64,000 nt of DNA, taken from CAMTUW01 sp947085035. GTDB taxonomy: Bacteria > Actinomycetota > Coriobacteriia > Anaerosomatales > PHET01. Under the pieces are notes generated by a model, which saw nothing but the letters and a program-made list of their open reading frames with translations, did no database searches and was not told the origin of the DNA. This document shows positions 54,836-63,424 of this stretch, in pieces (position 1 is the first letter of the stretch; every line of letters begins with the position of its first letter). A program made the translations under genes and the position numbers. The stretch is taken from contig CAMTUW010000014.1 of NCBI GenBank assembly GCA_947085035.1, positions 33,741 to 97,740 of the forward strand. Direction: 5' to 3'.

Positions 54836-56020
54836 ATGTCTCCAGTGTCCAAGCGTTCCGAGGCGATTCGCCCCTTCGTGGTGATGGATCTCGTCGCGCG
54901 CGCCAAAGAGCTTGAGGAACAAGGGCGCGACATCGTCCGTCTCGAGATCGGTGATCCCGATTTCCCGACTCCGGAAGTGATCACGCAGGCGGCGGAAGCG
55001 GCGATGGCTGAAGGGGCGACCCACTACACGCAGTCGCTCGGACTACCCTCATTGCGAGAGGCGATTCGTGACCACTATCAAGCCCGGTACGGGGTCGGGG
55101 TCGATCCCGCAGATATCGTGGTGACGCAAGGTACGAGCCCCGCGATGCTGTTGCTGTTCGGTGCGCTGCTCGATCCCGGCGACGAGGTCGTGATGCCGGA
55201 CCCCTGCTACCCTGCGTACCCGAACTACGTCTCGTTCCTCGGCGGGGTGCCGCGACTCGTGAGAGTTCGGGCCGAGAACGGTTTTCGCTACGACCCGGAT
55301 GAACTGGCTGCCGCGATAGGGCCGCGGACGAAGGCGATCATGGTCACCTCGCCGAGCAACCCCACCGGTGCCGTGCAGTCGGCCGACGACCTCAGAATGC
55401 TTGCCGCGCTCGCCGAGCGCACCGGCGTGCACATCGCGAGCGACGAGATCTATCACGGACTCACCTTCTGCGGTCCCGAGCATTCGATTCTCGAGTACAC
55501 CGATCGCGCCTTCGTTCTCAACGGCTTCTCGAAGGCGTACGCGATGACCGGGTGGCGGTTGGGGTACCTGATCGCGCCTCGGGAATTCGTGCGTCCGGCC
55601 GAGAAGATTCAGCAGAACTTCTTCCTCGCCGCGAACGCGTTCGTACAGCAGGCCGGGGTGGCCGCACTGAAGCACGCGCAGGGTGATGTCACGAGGATGC
55701 GAGAACTCTACGATGAGCGCCGACGGTTCCTGGTTCCTGCTCTGCGTGACGCCGGTCTTCGTATCGACTGCGAGCCATGCGGCGCGTTCTACGTCTTCGC
55801 CGACGCCCGCTGCTGGGGTGCCGACTCACTGGAGCTCTCGCGCCGGATTCTCGAAGAGGCCGACGTCGCGTGCGCACCGGGCATCGACTTCGGGGCTGGT
55901 GGCGAAGGGTTCTTGCGCTTCAGCTACGCGACATCGCTCGAGCGTCTCAGAGAGGGCGTGACACGCCTGAAGGAATGGGGTGAAGCCAATGCGTCGCGGT
56001 GCCGATATACTGATAGGTAG
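54836..56020 (+). CDS. PLP-dependent aminotransferase class I/II
   Basis: 394 residues from ATG 54836 with a GAAAGGGG site. It has the fold type I aminotransferase set: LEIGDPDFPTPEVI at the start, VTQGTSPAMLLLFGAL, VTSPSNPTGAV, the DEIYHGLTF Asp-Tyr pair, and Lys233 in NGFSKAYAMTGWRLGY binding PLP. The end ACAPGIDFGAGGEGFLRFSYA holds the substrate carboxylate Arg. It is of the AspC/AlaT-like group; the exact amino donor cannot be read. A TATACT box at 56006 lies in its 3' end and may serve the next gene. Confidence 0.9.
   Translation: MSPVSKRSEAIRPFVVMDLVARAKELEEQGRDIVRLEIGDPDFPTPEVITQAAEAAMAEGATHYTQSLGLPSLREAIRDHYQARYGVGVDPADIVVTQGTSPAMLLLFGALLDPGDEVVMPDPCYPAYPNYVSFLGGVPRLVRVRAENGFRYDPDELAAAIGPRTKAIMVTSPSNPTGAVQSADDLRMLAALAERTGVHIASDEIYHGLTFCGPEHSILEYTDRAFVLNGFSKAYAMTGWRLGYLIAPREFVRPAEKIQQNFFLAANAFVQQAGVAALKHAQGDVTRMRELYDERRRFLVPALRDAGLRIDCEPCGAFYVFADARCWGADSLELSRRILEEADVACAPGIDFGAGGEGFLRFSYATSLERLREGVTRLKEWGEANASRCRYTDR
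56006..56011 (+). promoter_or_regulatory. Candidate -10 box for the PHP gene
   Basis: TATACT overlaps the end of the aminotransferase gene. It would give a leader of about 100 bases before GTG 56120. The -35 region is not convincing. Confidence 0.35.
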
Positions 56021-56119
56021 TATCGTTGTGTATGCTCGCGTTGGTTCGCGGTTTGCTTTGTGGCAACCGACGCTTCATATGGCCGATCAAGGGCCTCGAA
56101 TGAGGGGAAGTCTTGTCAA

Positions 56120-56842
56120 GTGAGTACGAAAGACGTGTGGAGCAAGGCTGACATTCACATCCACTCCAACCACTCCGATGGCACAGCTTCGATACCTGAG
56201 ATCATGGAGTTCGTCGCACACAAGACGGATATGAGTGTCATAGCGATCACCGATCACAACACCATTGAGGGCGCATTGTTCGCCAAGTCACTGGCTGAGC
56301 TCTACGACTTCGAAGTGATTGTTGGCGAAGAGGTGACCTCGAAAGAGGGGCACATCCTCGGGCTCTACCTCACCGAGCAGGTTCCCGCCGGCATGAGCGC
56401 GCGTGATACCGTCGCCGCGATCGAGGCCCAAGGCGGCATCGCCATCGTTGCGCACCCGTTCTCCAATCAGGGCGTGTTCGGTCCCTTGGGCCGAAACCTG
56501 TTCGCAGATGCGGTCAACGACTGGGCGTTTCACGCGCTGGAAACGTACAACTCGCTCCCGTTCCTTCGTTGGGCAAACGGCGTAGCCGCCAAGGTGTTCG
56601 CCGCAGGGCACGGCATCGCGGCCACCGGCGGCAGTGACGCGCACTATCTGCAGGCGGTCGGCAAGGGGTTCACCGTGTTTCGGGGCACGACTGCCGAAGA
56701 CCTGAAGAGTTCCATCCTCGCGTGCGAGACGTATGCTGACTCCACCCCCGAGGGCATTTCGTTCGTATGGCGCATGGCGAGGCATTATCCCCGCATTCGC
56801 CGACTCCAGGCTTGGAACTGGGAGCGCTGCAAGGCCGGTTAG
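56120..56842 (+). CDS. PHP-domain phosphoesterase
   Basis: 240 residues from GTG 56120, with GAGGGGAAG about ten bases upstream. PHP metal motifs are present: ADIHIHSNHSDGTAS (residues 10-24), AITDHNTIEGA, then VGEEVTSKEGHILGLYL, VAHPFSNQGVF and GGSDAHYLQAVG near the end. Enzymes of this group hydrolyse phosphate esters such as histidinol phosphate, 3'-phosphoadenosine nucleotides or RNA ends. The short single-domain form with no polymerase is closest to the YciV/TrpH-like set. The substrate is not determined. Confidence 0.88.
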   Translation: MSTKDVWSKADIHIHSNHSDGTASIPEIMEFVAHKTDMSVIAITDHNTIEGALFAKSLAELYDFEVIVGEEVTSKEGHILGLYLTEQVPAGMSARDTVAAIEAQGGIAIVAHPFSNQGVFGPLGRNLFADAVNDWAFHALETYNSLPFLRWANGVAAKVFAAGHGIAATGGSDAHYLQAVGKGFTVFRGTTAEDLKSSILACETYADSTPEGISFVWRMARHYPRIRRLQAWNWERCKAG

Positions 56843-56972
56843 GCTGTTTCAGGGGTCCAAGAAGCGCCGAGGGGCAGTACGAGTCGCAGAAAGTTCGGAG
56901 ACATCACCCCACCAATTGCTCAGGTTGAGTAAACTTGGGTGACGTGTGCTCATAATCGGAGAGCGAGGGTTG

Positions 56973-58439
56973 ATGTCGAAGGTACTGTTCATCGCACCGC
57001 CGTATCACTGTTGGGGAGTTCAAGTCATCGGGACGTGGCCGCCTCTGCAGCTCACGTATCTCGCCGGTGTTGCCCTCGCTGCTGGACATGAGGTCAAGCT
57101 GTGTGATGCGATGAACAACGGCTACACCTTCGATGACGTTCGCGCCGAGATCGAGAGCTACCGGCCGGATTACGTGATGACTCTCGACTATCTGCCTGTG
57201 TCGGGCGCGATCAGCACGGCGAGCGTACCCGCTGCGCTCCAGACCCTGGGTATCGCGAAGGAAATCGACCCCGATATTGTCACGATGATCGGTGGACCAC
57301 ACCCGACGTTCCTGTATGAGGAGATCCTCCGCGATACGGACAACCGGGTCGACTTCGTGATCAGGGGCGAGTCCGAGGAGACACTGCGCGAGTTGCTCTC
57401 GGCCATCCCGGAAGGGCATACGCGAGATGTTGCCGGGATCGCCTATCGCGCCGATGACGATATCGTTGCCACCCCCATGCGGCCCCATATCGCAGACCTC
57501 GACACACTGTCGCCTGCATGGCACCTGCTGGATTGGGACCTCTATCACTACAATATCGAGCCTTGGGGACGGATGGCCTCGGTCCTTACCACTCGCGGCT
57601 GCATGATGGGCTGCTCGTTTTGCTCGCACAGGGCGTTTTGGCGCGGCGATTGGCGCGCACGTGATCCGCACAAGGTCCTCGACGAGATCCGACACCTGGT
57701 CGACGAGTACAAGGTTGAGTTCATCACGCTGATCGACCCGTATCCGACCTGCGACCGCGACCGATGGGAGTTGCAACTCGACCTGCTCATCGAGGCGAAC
57801 ATCGATGTGAAGTTGCTCATGGAGACGCGCGTCGAAGACATCATCCGTGACGAGGCGATTCTGCCGAAGTATCGTGACGCAGGCATCATCCACGTGTACG
57901 TGGGGGCCGAGAGCAGCTCGGACGAGATGCTGGACAGTCTGAACAAGGGCACTGACGTCGCCATGAACAAGCGCGCGCTCGACCTGTTGCGGGAGGTCGA
58001 TATCATGACAGAGGCGTCATTCATGATCGGTTTCCCGAATGAGACGTGGGAGTCCATTGAAAAGACGGCTGCCGAGGCGGTGCGCCTCAACCCGGACATA
58101 GCGGTGTTCCCGGTGATCACTCCGATGCCGTTCACCCCGCTGTTCGAGGAGATGAAAGACCGCATTCGGGTGTTTGACTACTCGAAGTACAACCTGATGA
58201 CGCCGATCGTCGAGCCTTACGAGATGTCTCTTGACGACGTATACCGCGCTTTGGCGAAATGCTACATGACCTTCTACAGTCAAAAGATGCGAGAGGTGGC
58301 GGATCTCGAAGACGGGTTCAAGCGCCGCTACATGATGAGTGCGTTCGAGCAGATGATGAAGGACTACGGCGAGCAGTTCGACTTCCTCGGCGAGGGGATG
58401 CCGCACGGTATGCCTGACATGGGTGACTCAGCGCGCTGA
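56973..58439 (+). CDS. B12-binding radical SAM protein (BchE-like)
   Basis: 488 residues from ATG 56973 with a GCGAGGG site. The N-terminal cobalamin-binding domain has VLFIAPPYHCWGVQVIGTWPPLQL and MIGGPHPTFLYEEIL. The radical SAM core has the cluster motif RGCMMGCSFC (C210, C214, C217), TLIDPYPTCDR, YVGAESSSDEMLDSLNKG and FMIGFPNETWES. The C-terminal part is helical. This layout is typical of BchE, HpnP and related methyltransferases or cyclases. No bacteriochlorophyll or hopanoid gene is nearby, so the substrate is unknown. Its 3' end overlaps that of the chelatase-like gene by 12 bases on the opposite strand. Confidence 0.9.
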   Translation: MSKVLFIAPPYHCWGVQVIGTWPPLQLTYLAGVALAAGHEVKLCDAMNNGYTFDDVRAEIESYRPDYVMTLDYLPVSGAISTASVPAALQTLGIAKEIDPDIVTMIGGPHPTFLYEEILRDTDNRVDFVIRGESEETLRELLSAIPEGHTRDVAGIAYRADDDIVATPMRPHIADLDTLSPAWHLLDWDLYHYNIEPWGRMASVLTTRGCMMGCSFCSHRAFWRGDWRARDPHKVLDEIRHLVDEYKVEFITLIDPYPTCDRDRWELQLDLLIEANIDVKLLMETRVEDIIRDEAILPKYRDAGIIHVYVGAESSSDEMLDSLNKGTDVAMNKRALDLLREVDIMTEASFMIGFPNETWESIEKTAAEAVRLNPDIAVFPVITPMPFTPLFEEMKDRIRVFDYSKYNLMTPIVEPYEMSLDDVYRALAKCYMTFYSQKMREVADLEDGFKRRYMMSAFEQMMKDYGEQFDFLGEGMPHGMPDMGDSAR

Positions 58440-59672
58440 GGCGTCCGCAGTCAGCGTGTCCGAGATGAGTCGGGTCAACTCCGCGATCAACGTCGGATCA
58501 TCGCCCCAGGCGGGGAGTATCACGGTCTCGACTTCTTCGCTGGTGCGCGCCTGACGCACGGCTGTCTCAAGATCGAGGCGCGTTGCGAGCGTGTCGAGTG
58601 GGAACACCGTCGGCAGGACTACGATGCGACTGGGGCCCACGGCCGCGAGGTGGCGGACGGACGACGTCACGTCCGGGGTGGCCCACTCGGCCCATGCGAG
58701 GCGTACGTGGGTCTCGGGCAGACCGCGCTCGACAAGGGCGAGCCGTACACGGTTGAGAAGGACTGTCTCGACCTGATCGAGTTCATCGTCGCGCAGGGAC
58801 TCCTCGGCAGGTTGGCCGTGACCGACGAGTACGACCCCTGTGCTCTCCGGTTCGCCAACTGCGTCGAAAGCAGCGGAACTGAGCATGGCGACGAGTGCAT
58901 CATTCGCTCCGAAAGGTCCTGCCCAGCCCAGGTCGACTCCTCGATGCGCCAGCCGGAGCGCGTCAACCTCACGTTTCGCGGCGGTCAGTGCGGGACTGCT
59001 CGCCACTCCGAGTTCGGCCACCACGACTCGCGTGTGACCGGCCGCAACCGCCTGGGCGACGCGCGCGGCGAGCCGTCCGCGTCCGGTGCACGACGCCCAT
59101 GTGACTGACGTTTTCGCCACAAGGTTCAGCTCCGAATCCAGCCGCTCGACGACGCGCTTGAGCTCGCCGCGGGCAGGACTGGTGCCACCGATCGCGACGT
59201 AGCGCGCCTTCTGGGCGAAAAACACCAGCGGCAGCGAGGAGATGGAGGCGTCAAGACGGTCTTCTTCACTGAGGTCTGCGAGCAGTGAGGCGGTTTCCGT
59301 CATCGAGTACGACTCGGGCTCGACCGTGCACACGACGATGACCGCAGGAACCGACGTGGTGGCGACAACATGATCAGGGATGTCGAGTCGCGCGGTGCGT
59401 CGACCGACCTCAAGGAGCAGCGATGAGGCCAGTGCGTATCCTCCGCCAGCGGCGGCCAACAGGAAGGCGACGGCGTAGAGCACGAACTCACTCGCGGGGA
59501 AGGCCGCTGTGATCGTGACGAGCGAGTAGGCGGCGATCGCCGCTCCTGCGAGAAAGAGCGCAACAGCGAGCGGCTCGAACGAGCGGCGCACGACCAGTAC
59601 ACCGACGATGGCGACGCCGGCCGTCAGTGAACCTGCCACCAGAGCTATCCACGGAACCGCGCTCGAAGCCAT
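58428..59672 (-). CDS. Membrane protein with C-terminal chelatase-like domain
   Basis: 414 residues from the ATG at 59672. The N terminus has three membrane helices (WIALVAGSLTAGVAIVGVLVV, AVALFLAGAAIAAYSLVTITA, FVLYAVAFLLAAAGGGYAL). A soluble region follows. Its last 170 residues read like a ferrochelatase or CbiX-type alpha/beta domain: GVVLVGHGQPAEESLRDDEL with the conserved His after a hydrophobic strand, LNRVRLALVERGLPETHVRLAW, and RIVVLPTVFPLDTLATRLDL. Similarity to chelatases is my reading of motifs. If right, this is a membrane-tethered relative and could insert or carry a metal for a tetrapyrrole. It lies next to a B12-type radical SAM gene and a metal-responsive repressor. Confidence 0.6.
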   Translation of the reverse strand: MASSAVPWIALVAGSLTAGVAIVGVLVVRRSFEPLAVALFLAGAAIAAYSLVTITAAFPASEFVLYAVAFLLAAAGGGYALASSLLLEVGRRTARLDIPDHVVATTSVPAVIVVCTVEPESYSMTETASLLADLSEEDRLDASISSLPLVFFAQKARYVAIGGTSPARGELKRVVERLDSELNLVAKTSVTWASCTGRGRLAARVAQAVAAGHTRVVVAELGVASSPALTAAKREVDALRLAHRGVDLGWAGPFGANDALVAMLSSAAFDAVGEPESTGVVLVGHGQPAEESLRDDELDQVETVLLNRVRLALVERGLPETHVRLAWAEWATPDVTSSVRHLAAVGPSRIVVLPTVFPLDTLATRLDLETAVRQARTSEEVETVILPAWGDDPTLIAELTRLISDTLTADASAR

Positions 59673-59682
59673 CCCCGCTCCC

Positions 59683-59985
59683 TCACTTCACGCAGGACGA
59701 GTACTTGAGAAACACCTTGATCGCTTCGTCGATGAGCTCTTCGCGGGTGCTCGTACTTTCATCGATGAGACAGTGCTTCATCGCGTGGCCAACGATATGC
59801 AGCCCCACTTGGTTCAGGGCCGACTTGGCGGCGAGCACCTGCGTGAGCACGGCGTCGCAGTCCTTGCCGGAGTCGATCATGGACTGCAGTCCTCGAATCT
59901 GCCCCTCGAGCCGACGAAGGCGATTGAGTATTCGCTTGCGCTCCTCGTCATCGTCCAGTACAACCGGCGTCGCGACGTATTCCAT
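59683..59985 (-). CDS. CsoR/RcnR/CstR-family repressor with altered metal ligand
   Basis: 100 residues from ATG 59985, fixed by a GAGGA site. DUF156 features are seen: RILNRLRRLEGQIRGLQSMID, KDCDAVLTQVLAAKSALNQVGLHIVGHAMKHC. The two cysteines of the CsoR site are C43 and C72. The position four residues before C72, which is His in copper-sensing CsoR, is Ala68; a His lies one residue earlier (67). That arrangement is closer to persulfide-sensing CstR-like proteins or to a divergent metal sensor. The gene is divergent from a CDF exporter across a palindromic operator, so autoregulation and control of the exporter are likely. Confidence 0.88.
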   Translation of the reverse strand: MEYVATPVVLDDDEERKRILNRLRRLEGQIRGLQSMIDSGKDCDAVLTQVLAAKSALNQVGLHIVGHAMKHCLIDESTSTREELIDEAIKVFLKYSSCVK

Positions 59986-60060
59986 CGTCGATCCTCGCAA
60001 TCTGATACCGTCTTCTCGGTTCGAGTGGGGGATTTCGTTCGTGCTTTCTACGGAGGGAGA

Positions 60061-60077
60061 ATACCCCCTAGGGGTAT
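60061..60077. promoter_or_regulatory. CsoR-type operator palindrome
   Basis: ATACCCCCTAGGGGTAT is a near-perfect palindrome in the intergenic region between the repressor and the CDF gene. It overlaps TATAAA (60075-60080), a likely -10 for the exporter. Known CsoR/CstR operators have the same A/T-flanked C-run and G-run form. Confidence 0.8.
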
Positions 60078-60102
60078 AAACCGCAACTAGTGGAGCGTGT
60101 GA

Positions 60103-61047
60103 GTGGGCTACAGCAGGCCATCAGAGCCGGGGTCCGGGGTCCGGGGCGCAGTTCGCGTGCGCCGTGTTCTCGTGGCGGTACTGGTGCTCAACGTGGGCGT
60201 TGCGGCAGCGAAGCTGGTGTGGGGCATCGTCACTGGGTCGGTCGCCATGCAGGCCGATGGATTCCACTCCTTCTTCGATGCTGCGAGCAACGTGGTAGGG
60301 CTCATCGGGGTCTCGCTCGCGGCGCGGCCTGCCGATCGCGACCACCCTTACGGGCACGGTAAGTACGAGGCGTACGCGTCGGCCGCGATCGGGGGGATGC
60401 TCGTCTTCGCAGCGTACCGCGTGGGATCGAGCGCGGTTGCGCAGCTCACGGGTGCTGCACAGGTGCCTCGCGTCGACGGCGTGTCGTTCGCCGTCATGAT
60501 CGTGACCCTCCTCATCAACATCGGCGTCACCACGTGGGAACAGCGTGAGGCACGTCTCCTCGGAAGCGAGGTGCTTGCGGCCGACGCGAGTCACACACGC
60601 TCCGACATCATCGTCAGCTTGGGCGTCATCGTCTCCCTCGGTCTTGTCAAAGCCGGTCTTTCCGTCGCTGATCCGATAGTCGCGCTTCTCGTGGCGGGCG
60701 CCATCGCCTGGGCCGCGTGGAAAGTGTTTCTGAGGGCGAGCGCGACCCTTTCGGATTCTGCTCGCATCCCCACAGACGACATCGCCGAGGTGGCGTATTC
60801 GGTTCCCGGAGTCCTGGGCTGTCATCACATACGCACCCGCGGTTCCGAGGCTGCGGTCTGCGTGGATCTCCACGTCCAGGTCAACGAGACGCTGTCAGTT
60901 GCCGAGGGGCACCGCATCGCCGAGGAGGTCGAGCGCGCCATCGCAAAGCGTTTCCCGAAAGTCTCCGACGTGATCGCGCACCTCGAGCCCTTCGACCGGT
61001 ATCAAGCGGACAAGACCGCCGAGGAGAAGTCGACCTGTGGAGGGTGA
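60103..61047 (+). CDS. Cation diffusion facilitator (Zn/Co/Fe exporter)
   Basis: 314 residues from GTG 60103 with a GGAG site. Six membrane helices are present. The first metal-site segment is QADGFHSFFDAASN and the matching later segment is ADASHTRSDIIVS. The HxxxD set in that later segment is typical of Zn-preferring CDF proteins, while Fe types have DxxxD. The cytoplasmic C-terminal domain has VPGVLGCHHIRTRGSEAAVCVDLHV. It moves divalent cations out against proton uptake. Control by the adjacent CsoR-family repressor through the palindrome at 60061 is likely. Confidence 0.92.
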   Translation: MGYSRPSEPGSGVRGAVRVRRVLVAVLVLNVGVAAAKLVWGIVTGSVAMQADGFHSFFDAASNVVGLIGVSLAARPADRDHPYGHGKYEAYASAAIGGMLVFAAYRVGSSAVAQLTGAAQVPRVDGVSFAVMIVTLLINIGVTTWEQREARLLGSEVLAADASHTRSDIIVSLGVIVSLGLVKAGLSVADPIVALLVAGAIAWAAWKVFLRASATLSDSARIPTDDIAEVAYSVPGVLGCHHIRTRGSEAAVCVDLHVQVNETLSVAEGHRIAEEVERAIAKRFPKVSDVIAHLEPFDRYQADKTAEEKSTCGG

Positions 61048-62002
61048 CGCGAAGCACCCACGGCGCGGGTACCTCCTCGCACTGCTCGCTGCGGCATGCT
61101 GGGCCAGCGGCGGACTGACGGCCAAGTGGCTCTTCACGGCGGCCTCGTCGGCCACTGATGCATGGCCGTTGCCGCCACTTGGAATCGAGATGGATCCCAC
61201 GGTGCTCTCGGCCGCCCGTGCGCTCGTCGCGTTCGTTGTGCTGCTCGGTTATCTGCTCGTGGCCGATCGCCCGGCGCTGAAGGTCAAGATCCGTGACCTC
61301 TGGTTCTTCGGTGTCTTCGGCGTTGTGGGTCTTGCCGGTGTCCACTTCACCTACTTCAAGACGATCTCGCTCACGAACGTGGCAACGGCGATTCTCCTCG
61401 AGTATCTCGCGCCCGTCCTTGTCCTTGTTGTGAGTGTGCTCTTTCTGGGCCATCGATTCACATGGTCGCTTCCCGTGGGAGTCGGCTTCTCGATCATGGG
61501 GTGCGCGATGGTCGTGGGTGCGATCGGCGGCACAGGTCTGGTCGTGAGCCCCCAAGGAGTGGCGTGGGGGCTGTTGTCAGCCGTCTTCTTCGCAGCCTAT
61601 TCGCTCATGGGCAGTGTCGCGGTCAAGCGGTTTCGTCCCTTCACGACACTCGTCTACGGCCTGGGTTTCGCGACCCTGTTCTGGCTCGCTGTCATCGGTG
61701 CGGGGCCGGTGCTCGCCGCATTCTCGGATACGAGGACGTTTCTCGCCGTGTTCTTCATGGCGGTTGTGAGCACGGTGGTTCCGTTCGCTGCGTTCCTGTC
61801 GGCACTTCGCCACATTCCGCCCACCAACGCGACGGTCACGTCCACGGTTGAACCGGTGATCGCGGGCGTCGGGGCGTATTCGCTGTTCGGCGAAGCGCTC
61901 ACCGCATCGCAGATGCTGGGCGGTGTCTTGGTCTTGATCGCGATCGCGGTGGTGCAGCTGTCGGACAAGCACCCGCCTGAGATCATGCCGCCCCAGGAGT
62001 GA
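61037..62002 (+). CDS. EamA/DMT-family transporter
   Basis: 321 residues from GTG 61037, overlapping the CDF end by 11 bases. Ten membrane helices form two EamA repeats; the first starts RGYLLALLAAACWASGGLTAKWLF, the second GVAWGLLSAVFFAAYSLMGSVAVK. The end EPVIAGVGAYSLFGEALTASQMLGGVLVLIAI is the family signature. The substrate of such drug/metabolite transporters cannot be predicted. Overlap with the CDF gene implies a shared transcript and the same repressor control. Confidence 0.9.
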   Translation: MEGDAKHPRRGYLLALLAAACWASGGLTAKWLFTAASSATDAWPLPPLGIEMDPTVLSAARALVAFVVLLGYLLVADRPALKVKIRDLWFFGVFGVVGLAGVHFTYFKTISLTNVATAILLEYLAPVLVLVVSVLFLGHRFTWSLPVGVGFSIMGCAMVVGAIGGTGLVVSPQGVAWGLLSAVFFAAYSLMGSVAVKRFRPFTTLVYGLGFATLFWLAVIGAGPVLAAFSDTRTFLAVFFMAVVSTVVPFAAFLSALRHIPPTNATVTSTVEPVIAGVGAYSLFGEALTASQMLGGVLVLIAIAVVQLSDKHPPEIMPPQE

Positions 62003-62091
62003 GTGAGGGCGGGGCCGTGCGCCGGGGCGTGGGTACGTGAGGTCTGCGACCCGAACAATCAGCGAATAACCAGCGAGGTTCATGGATGTGA

Positions 62092-62122
62092 TTGACATCT
62101 TGACCACGCATATGAATATATT
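62092..62122 (+). promoter_or_regulatory. A/T-rich promoter-like element
   Basis: A consensus TTGACA at 62092-62097 is followed 17 bases later by AATATA (62115-62120), or 19 bases later by TATATT (62117-62122). No clear gene begins downstream until 62498. Confidence 0.4.
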
Positions 62123-62380
62123 GCGCCTCAGTTTGTCCGTAGCTTACGAACATGGACATTAGGGGGCCTGCGATGAGGGGCGCATCTACAAGGTCCCTAG
62201 AAGAGGGGACGCATCCCCGCCAAGACGTACTGCTTCGTGGCCGACCCTCACGAGACGCTGCAAGCGGCGAGCAGGTCTACCGACAGGTCACCGAGACCTT
62301 CGTCAACTCCACGACCGAGCTCGTCCACGTATGCACCACAGAAGACACATCCCTTCCCGCCACCCCCGCACCCTGTGAAT

Positions 62381-62442
62381 ACTGGTGTATCTAAACAGAT
62401 ACACCAGTATCTATTCAGATACAAATGTATCTAGTATGATAC
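62381..62442 (+). promoter_or_regulatory. Helically phased operator array upstream of the winged-helix gene
   Basis: A perfect 12-bp inverted repeat, ACTGGTGTATCT (62381-62392), four bases, AGATACACCAGT (62397-62408), starts the array. GTATCT and AGATAC half-sites then alternate at 62387, 62397, 62407, 62416, 62427 and an AGATAC-like TGATAC at 62437, about every ten bases. The array ends 55 bases before the ATG at 62498, an expected place for autoregulation. Confidence 0.8.
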
Positions 62443-62497
62443 AAACATCTACTGGGAGGTTGCGAAGGCGTGGCAAGCTCACGAGAGGATGTTCGCG

Positions 62498-63424
62498 ATG
62501 GATGACCAGAGCAAACTCAGGAGCAGCGCCAGGTATCCGCTTGACTACGCCCTTGGCTCGGAGGCGCAAGTCAGACTCCTGCGGGTACTGCTCATGAATC
62601 TAAGCGTACCTCTCAGCGTGTCTGAGGCCGCGCGACTTGCCGGGCTCACGGCCGCTGGTGCCCGTCGCGCCCTCGACAGGCTGCGGGTGGCGGGATTCGT
62701 CCGCCGCATAGGGGGTGGGCATGCCTCCACGTACGCCGTTCGCGACGATGCCGTGGGAATGCTGGCGTTGGCCAAGGCATTCGAAGAGGAGCGGGCGCGC
62801 TACTATCGCCTTATTGCTGCACTCAAGGATGCCGTCTCGATTCCCGAAGTGACGGCATCCTGGATCGACGGGCTGCCGGTCGGCTCGTCGGACCCAGTGC
62901 ACGTGTCTGCCGTGGCTGATGCACGCGCCGTGTCATGGATCCAGGATGAGCTGAGGGCCCGTCTTATCGGTCTGGAGCGGGAGTTCGACATGATTATCGA
63001 GGTTGCGGTGTGCACGAGGGCAGATGCGCCGACGCCACCGGCCGATGCGATCATGCTGTGGGGCATCGTACCCGGGTCTCAGAAAACAGGACGCCCCCCG
63101 GCGAAGACACACAGTGCGGCGACGCGGCGGCAACTCCTCATGTCGAGAGAGATCGCGGGCATCGTCCGTCGCGACCCCACCTTGATGGAGCGTGCGAGAC
63201 GGCACGTGATAGGGCTCATTGGCGAGGAGCAGGGGATGGCCCGCTCGGATCTTCTCGAGTGGCGCCAGTTGCTGGAGGGCTATTCGCCGGAACGTATAGC
63301 TGACCTGCTCGAATCGGAATCCTCGCGCGGCGAGCGTCTGCGTCAGAGCTCTCCGTTCTTTGCCGTGCTGACGTCGGCGGAGCGCGATGCGATTCACGGG
63401 CAAGTTGCGGGGGAGTCTGAGTGA
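62498..63424 (+). CDS. Winged-helix regulator with degenerate nucleotidyltransferase-like region
   Basis: 308 residues from ATG 62498, chosen over ATG 62489 because GAGG lies eight bases upstream of it. The N-terminal winged helix (about 10-90) has LGSEAQVRLLRVLL, LSVSEAARLAGLTAAGARRALDRLRVAGFVRR and STYAVRDD. The middle (about 115-195) recalls the minimal nucleotidyltransferase fold in outline (SWIDGLPVGSSDPVHVSAVAD, EFDMIIEVAVCTRADAP), but the catalytic GS..D.D motif is not seen. The C-terminal third is helical. It overlaps the next gene as GTGA, and that gene is a nucleotidyltransferase. The pair recalls toxin-antitoxin modules of the AbiEi/AbiEii kind; this is inference. Confidence 0.6.
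   Translation: MDDQSKLRSSARYPLDYALGSEAQVRLLRVLLMNLSVPLSVSEAARLAGLTAAGARRALDRLRVAGFVRRIGGGHASTYAVRDDAVGMLALAKAFEEERARYYRLIAALKDAVSIPEVTASWIDGLPVGSSDPVHVSAVADARAVSWIQDELRARLIGLEREFDMIIEVAVCTRADAPTPPADAIMLWGIVPGSQKTGRPPAKTHSAATRRQLLMSREIAGIVRRDPTLMERARRHVIGLIGEEQGMARSDLLEWRQLLEGYSPERIADLLESESSRGERLRQSSPFFAVLTSAERDAIHGQVAGESE

Larger units (their letters stand above)
62003..62497 (+). other. 495-base region without a supported gene, with promoter-like and operator sequences
   Basis: No confident gene is present. A frame from ATG 62152 (80 codons) and a parallel one from 62237 show no family features and clash with each other. The left part has an A/T-rich promoter-like stretch (62092-62122). The right part holds the phased GTATCT/AGATAC array. 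The A/T content is clearly higher than that of nearby genes. Confidence 0.6.

Noticed and set aside
62152..62394. An 80-codon frame as a real small gene
   Set aside because: There is no ribosome site for its first ATG, no family features, and another open frame of similar length overlaps it.
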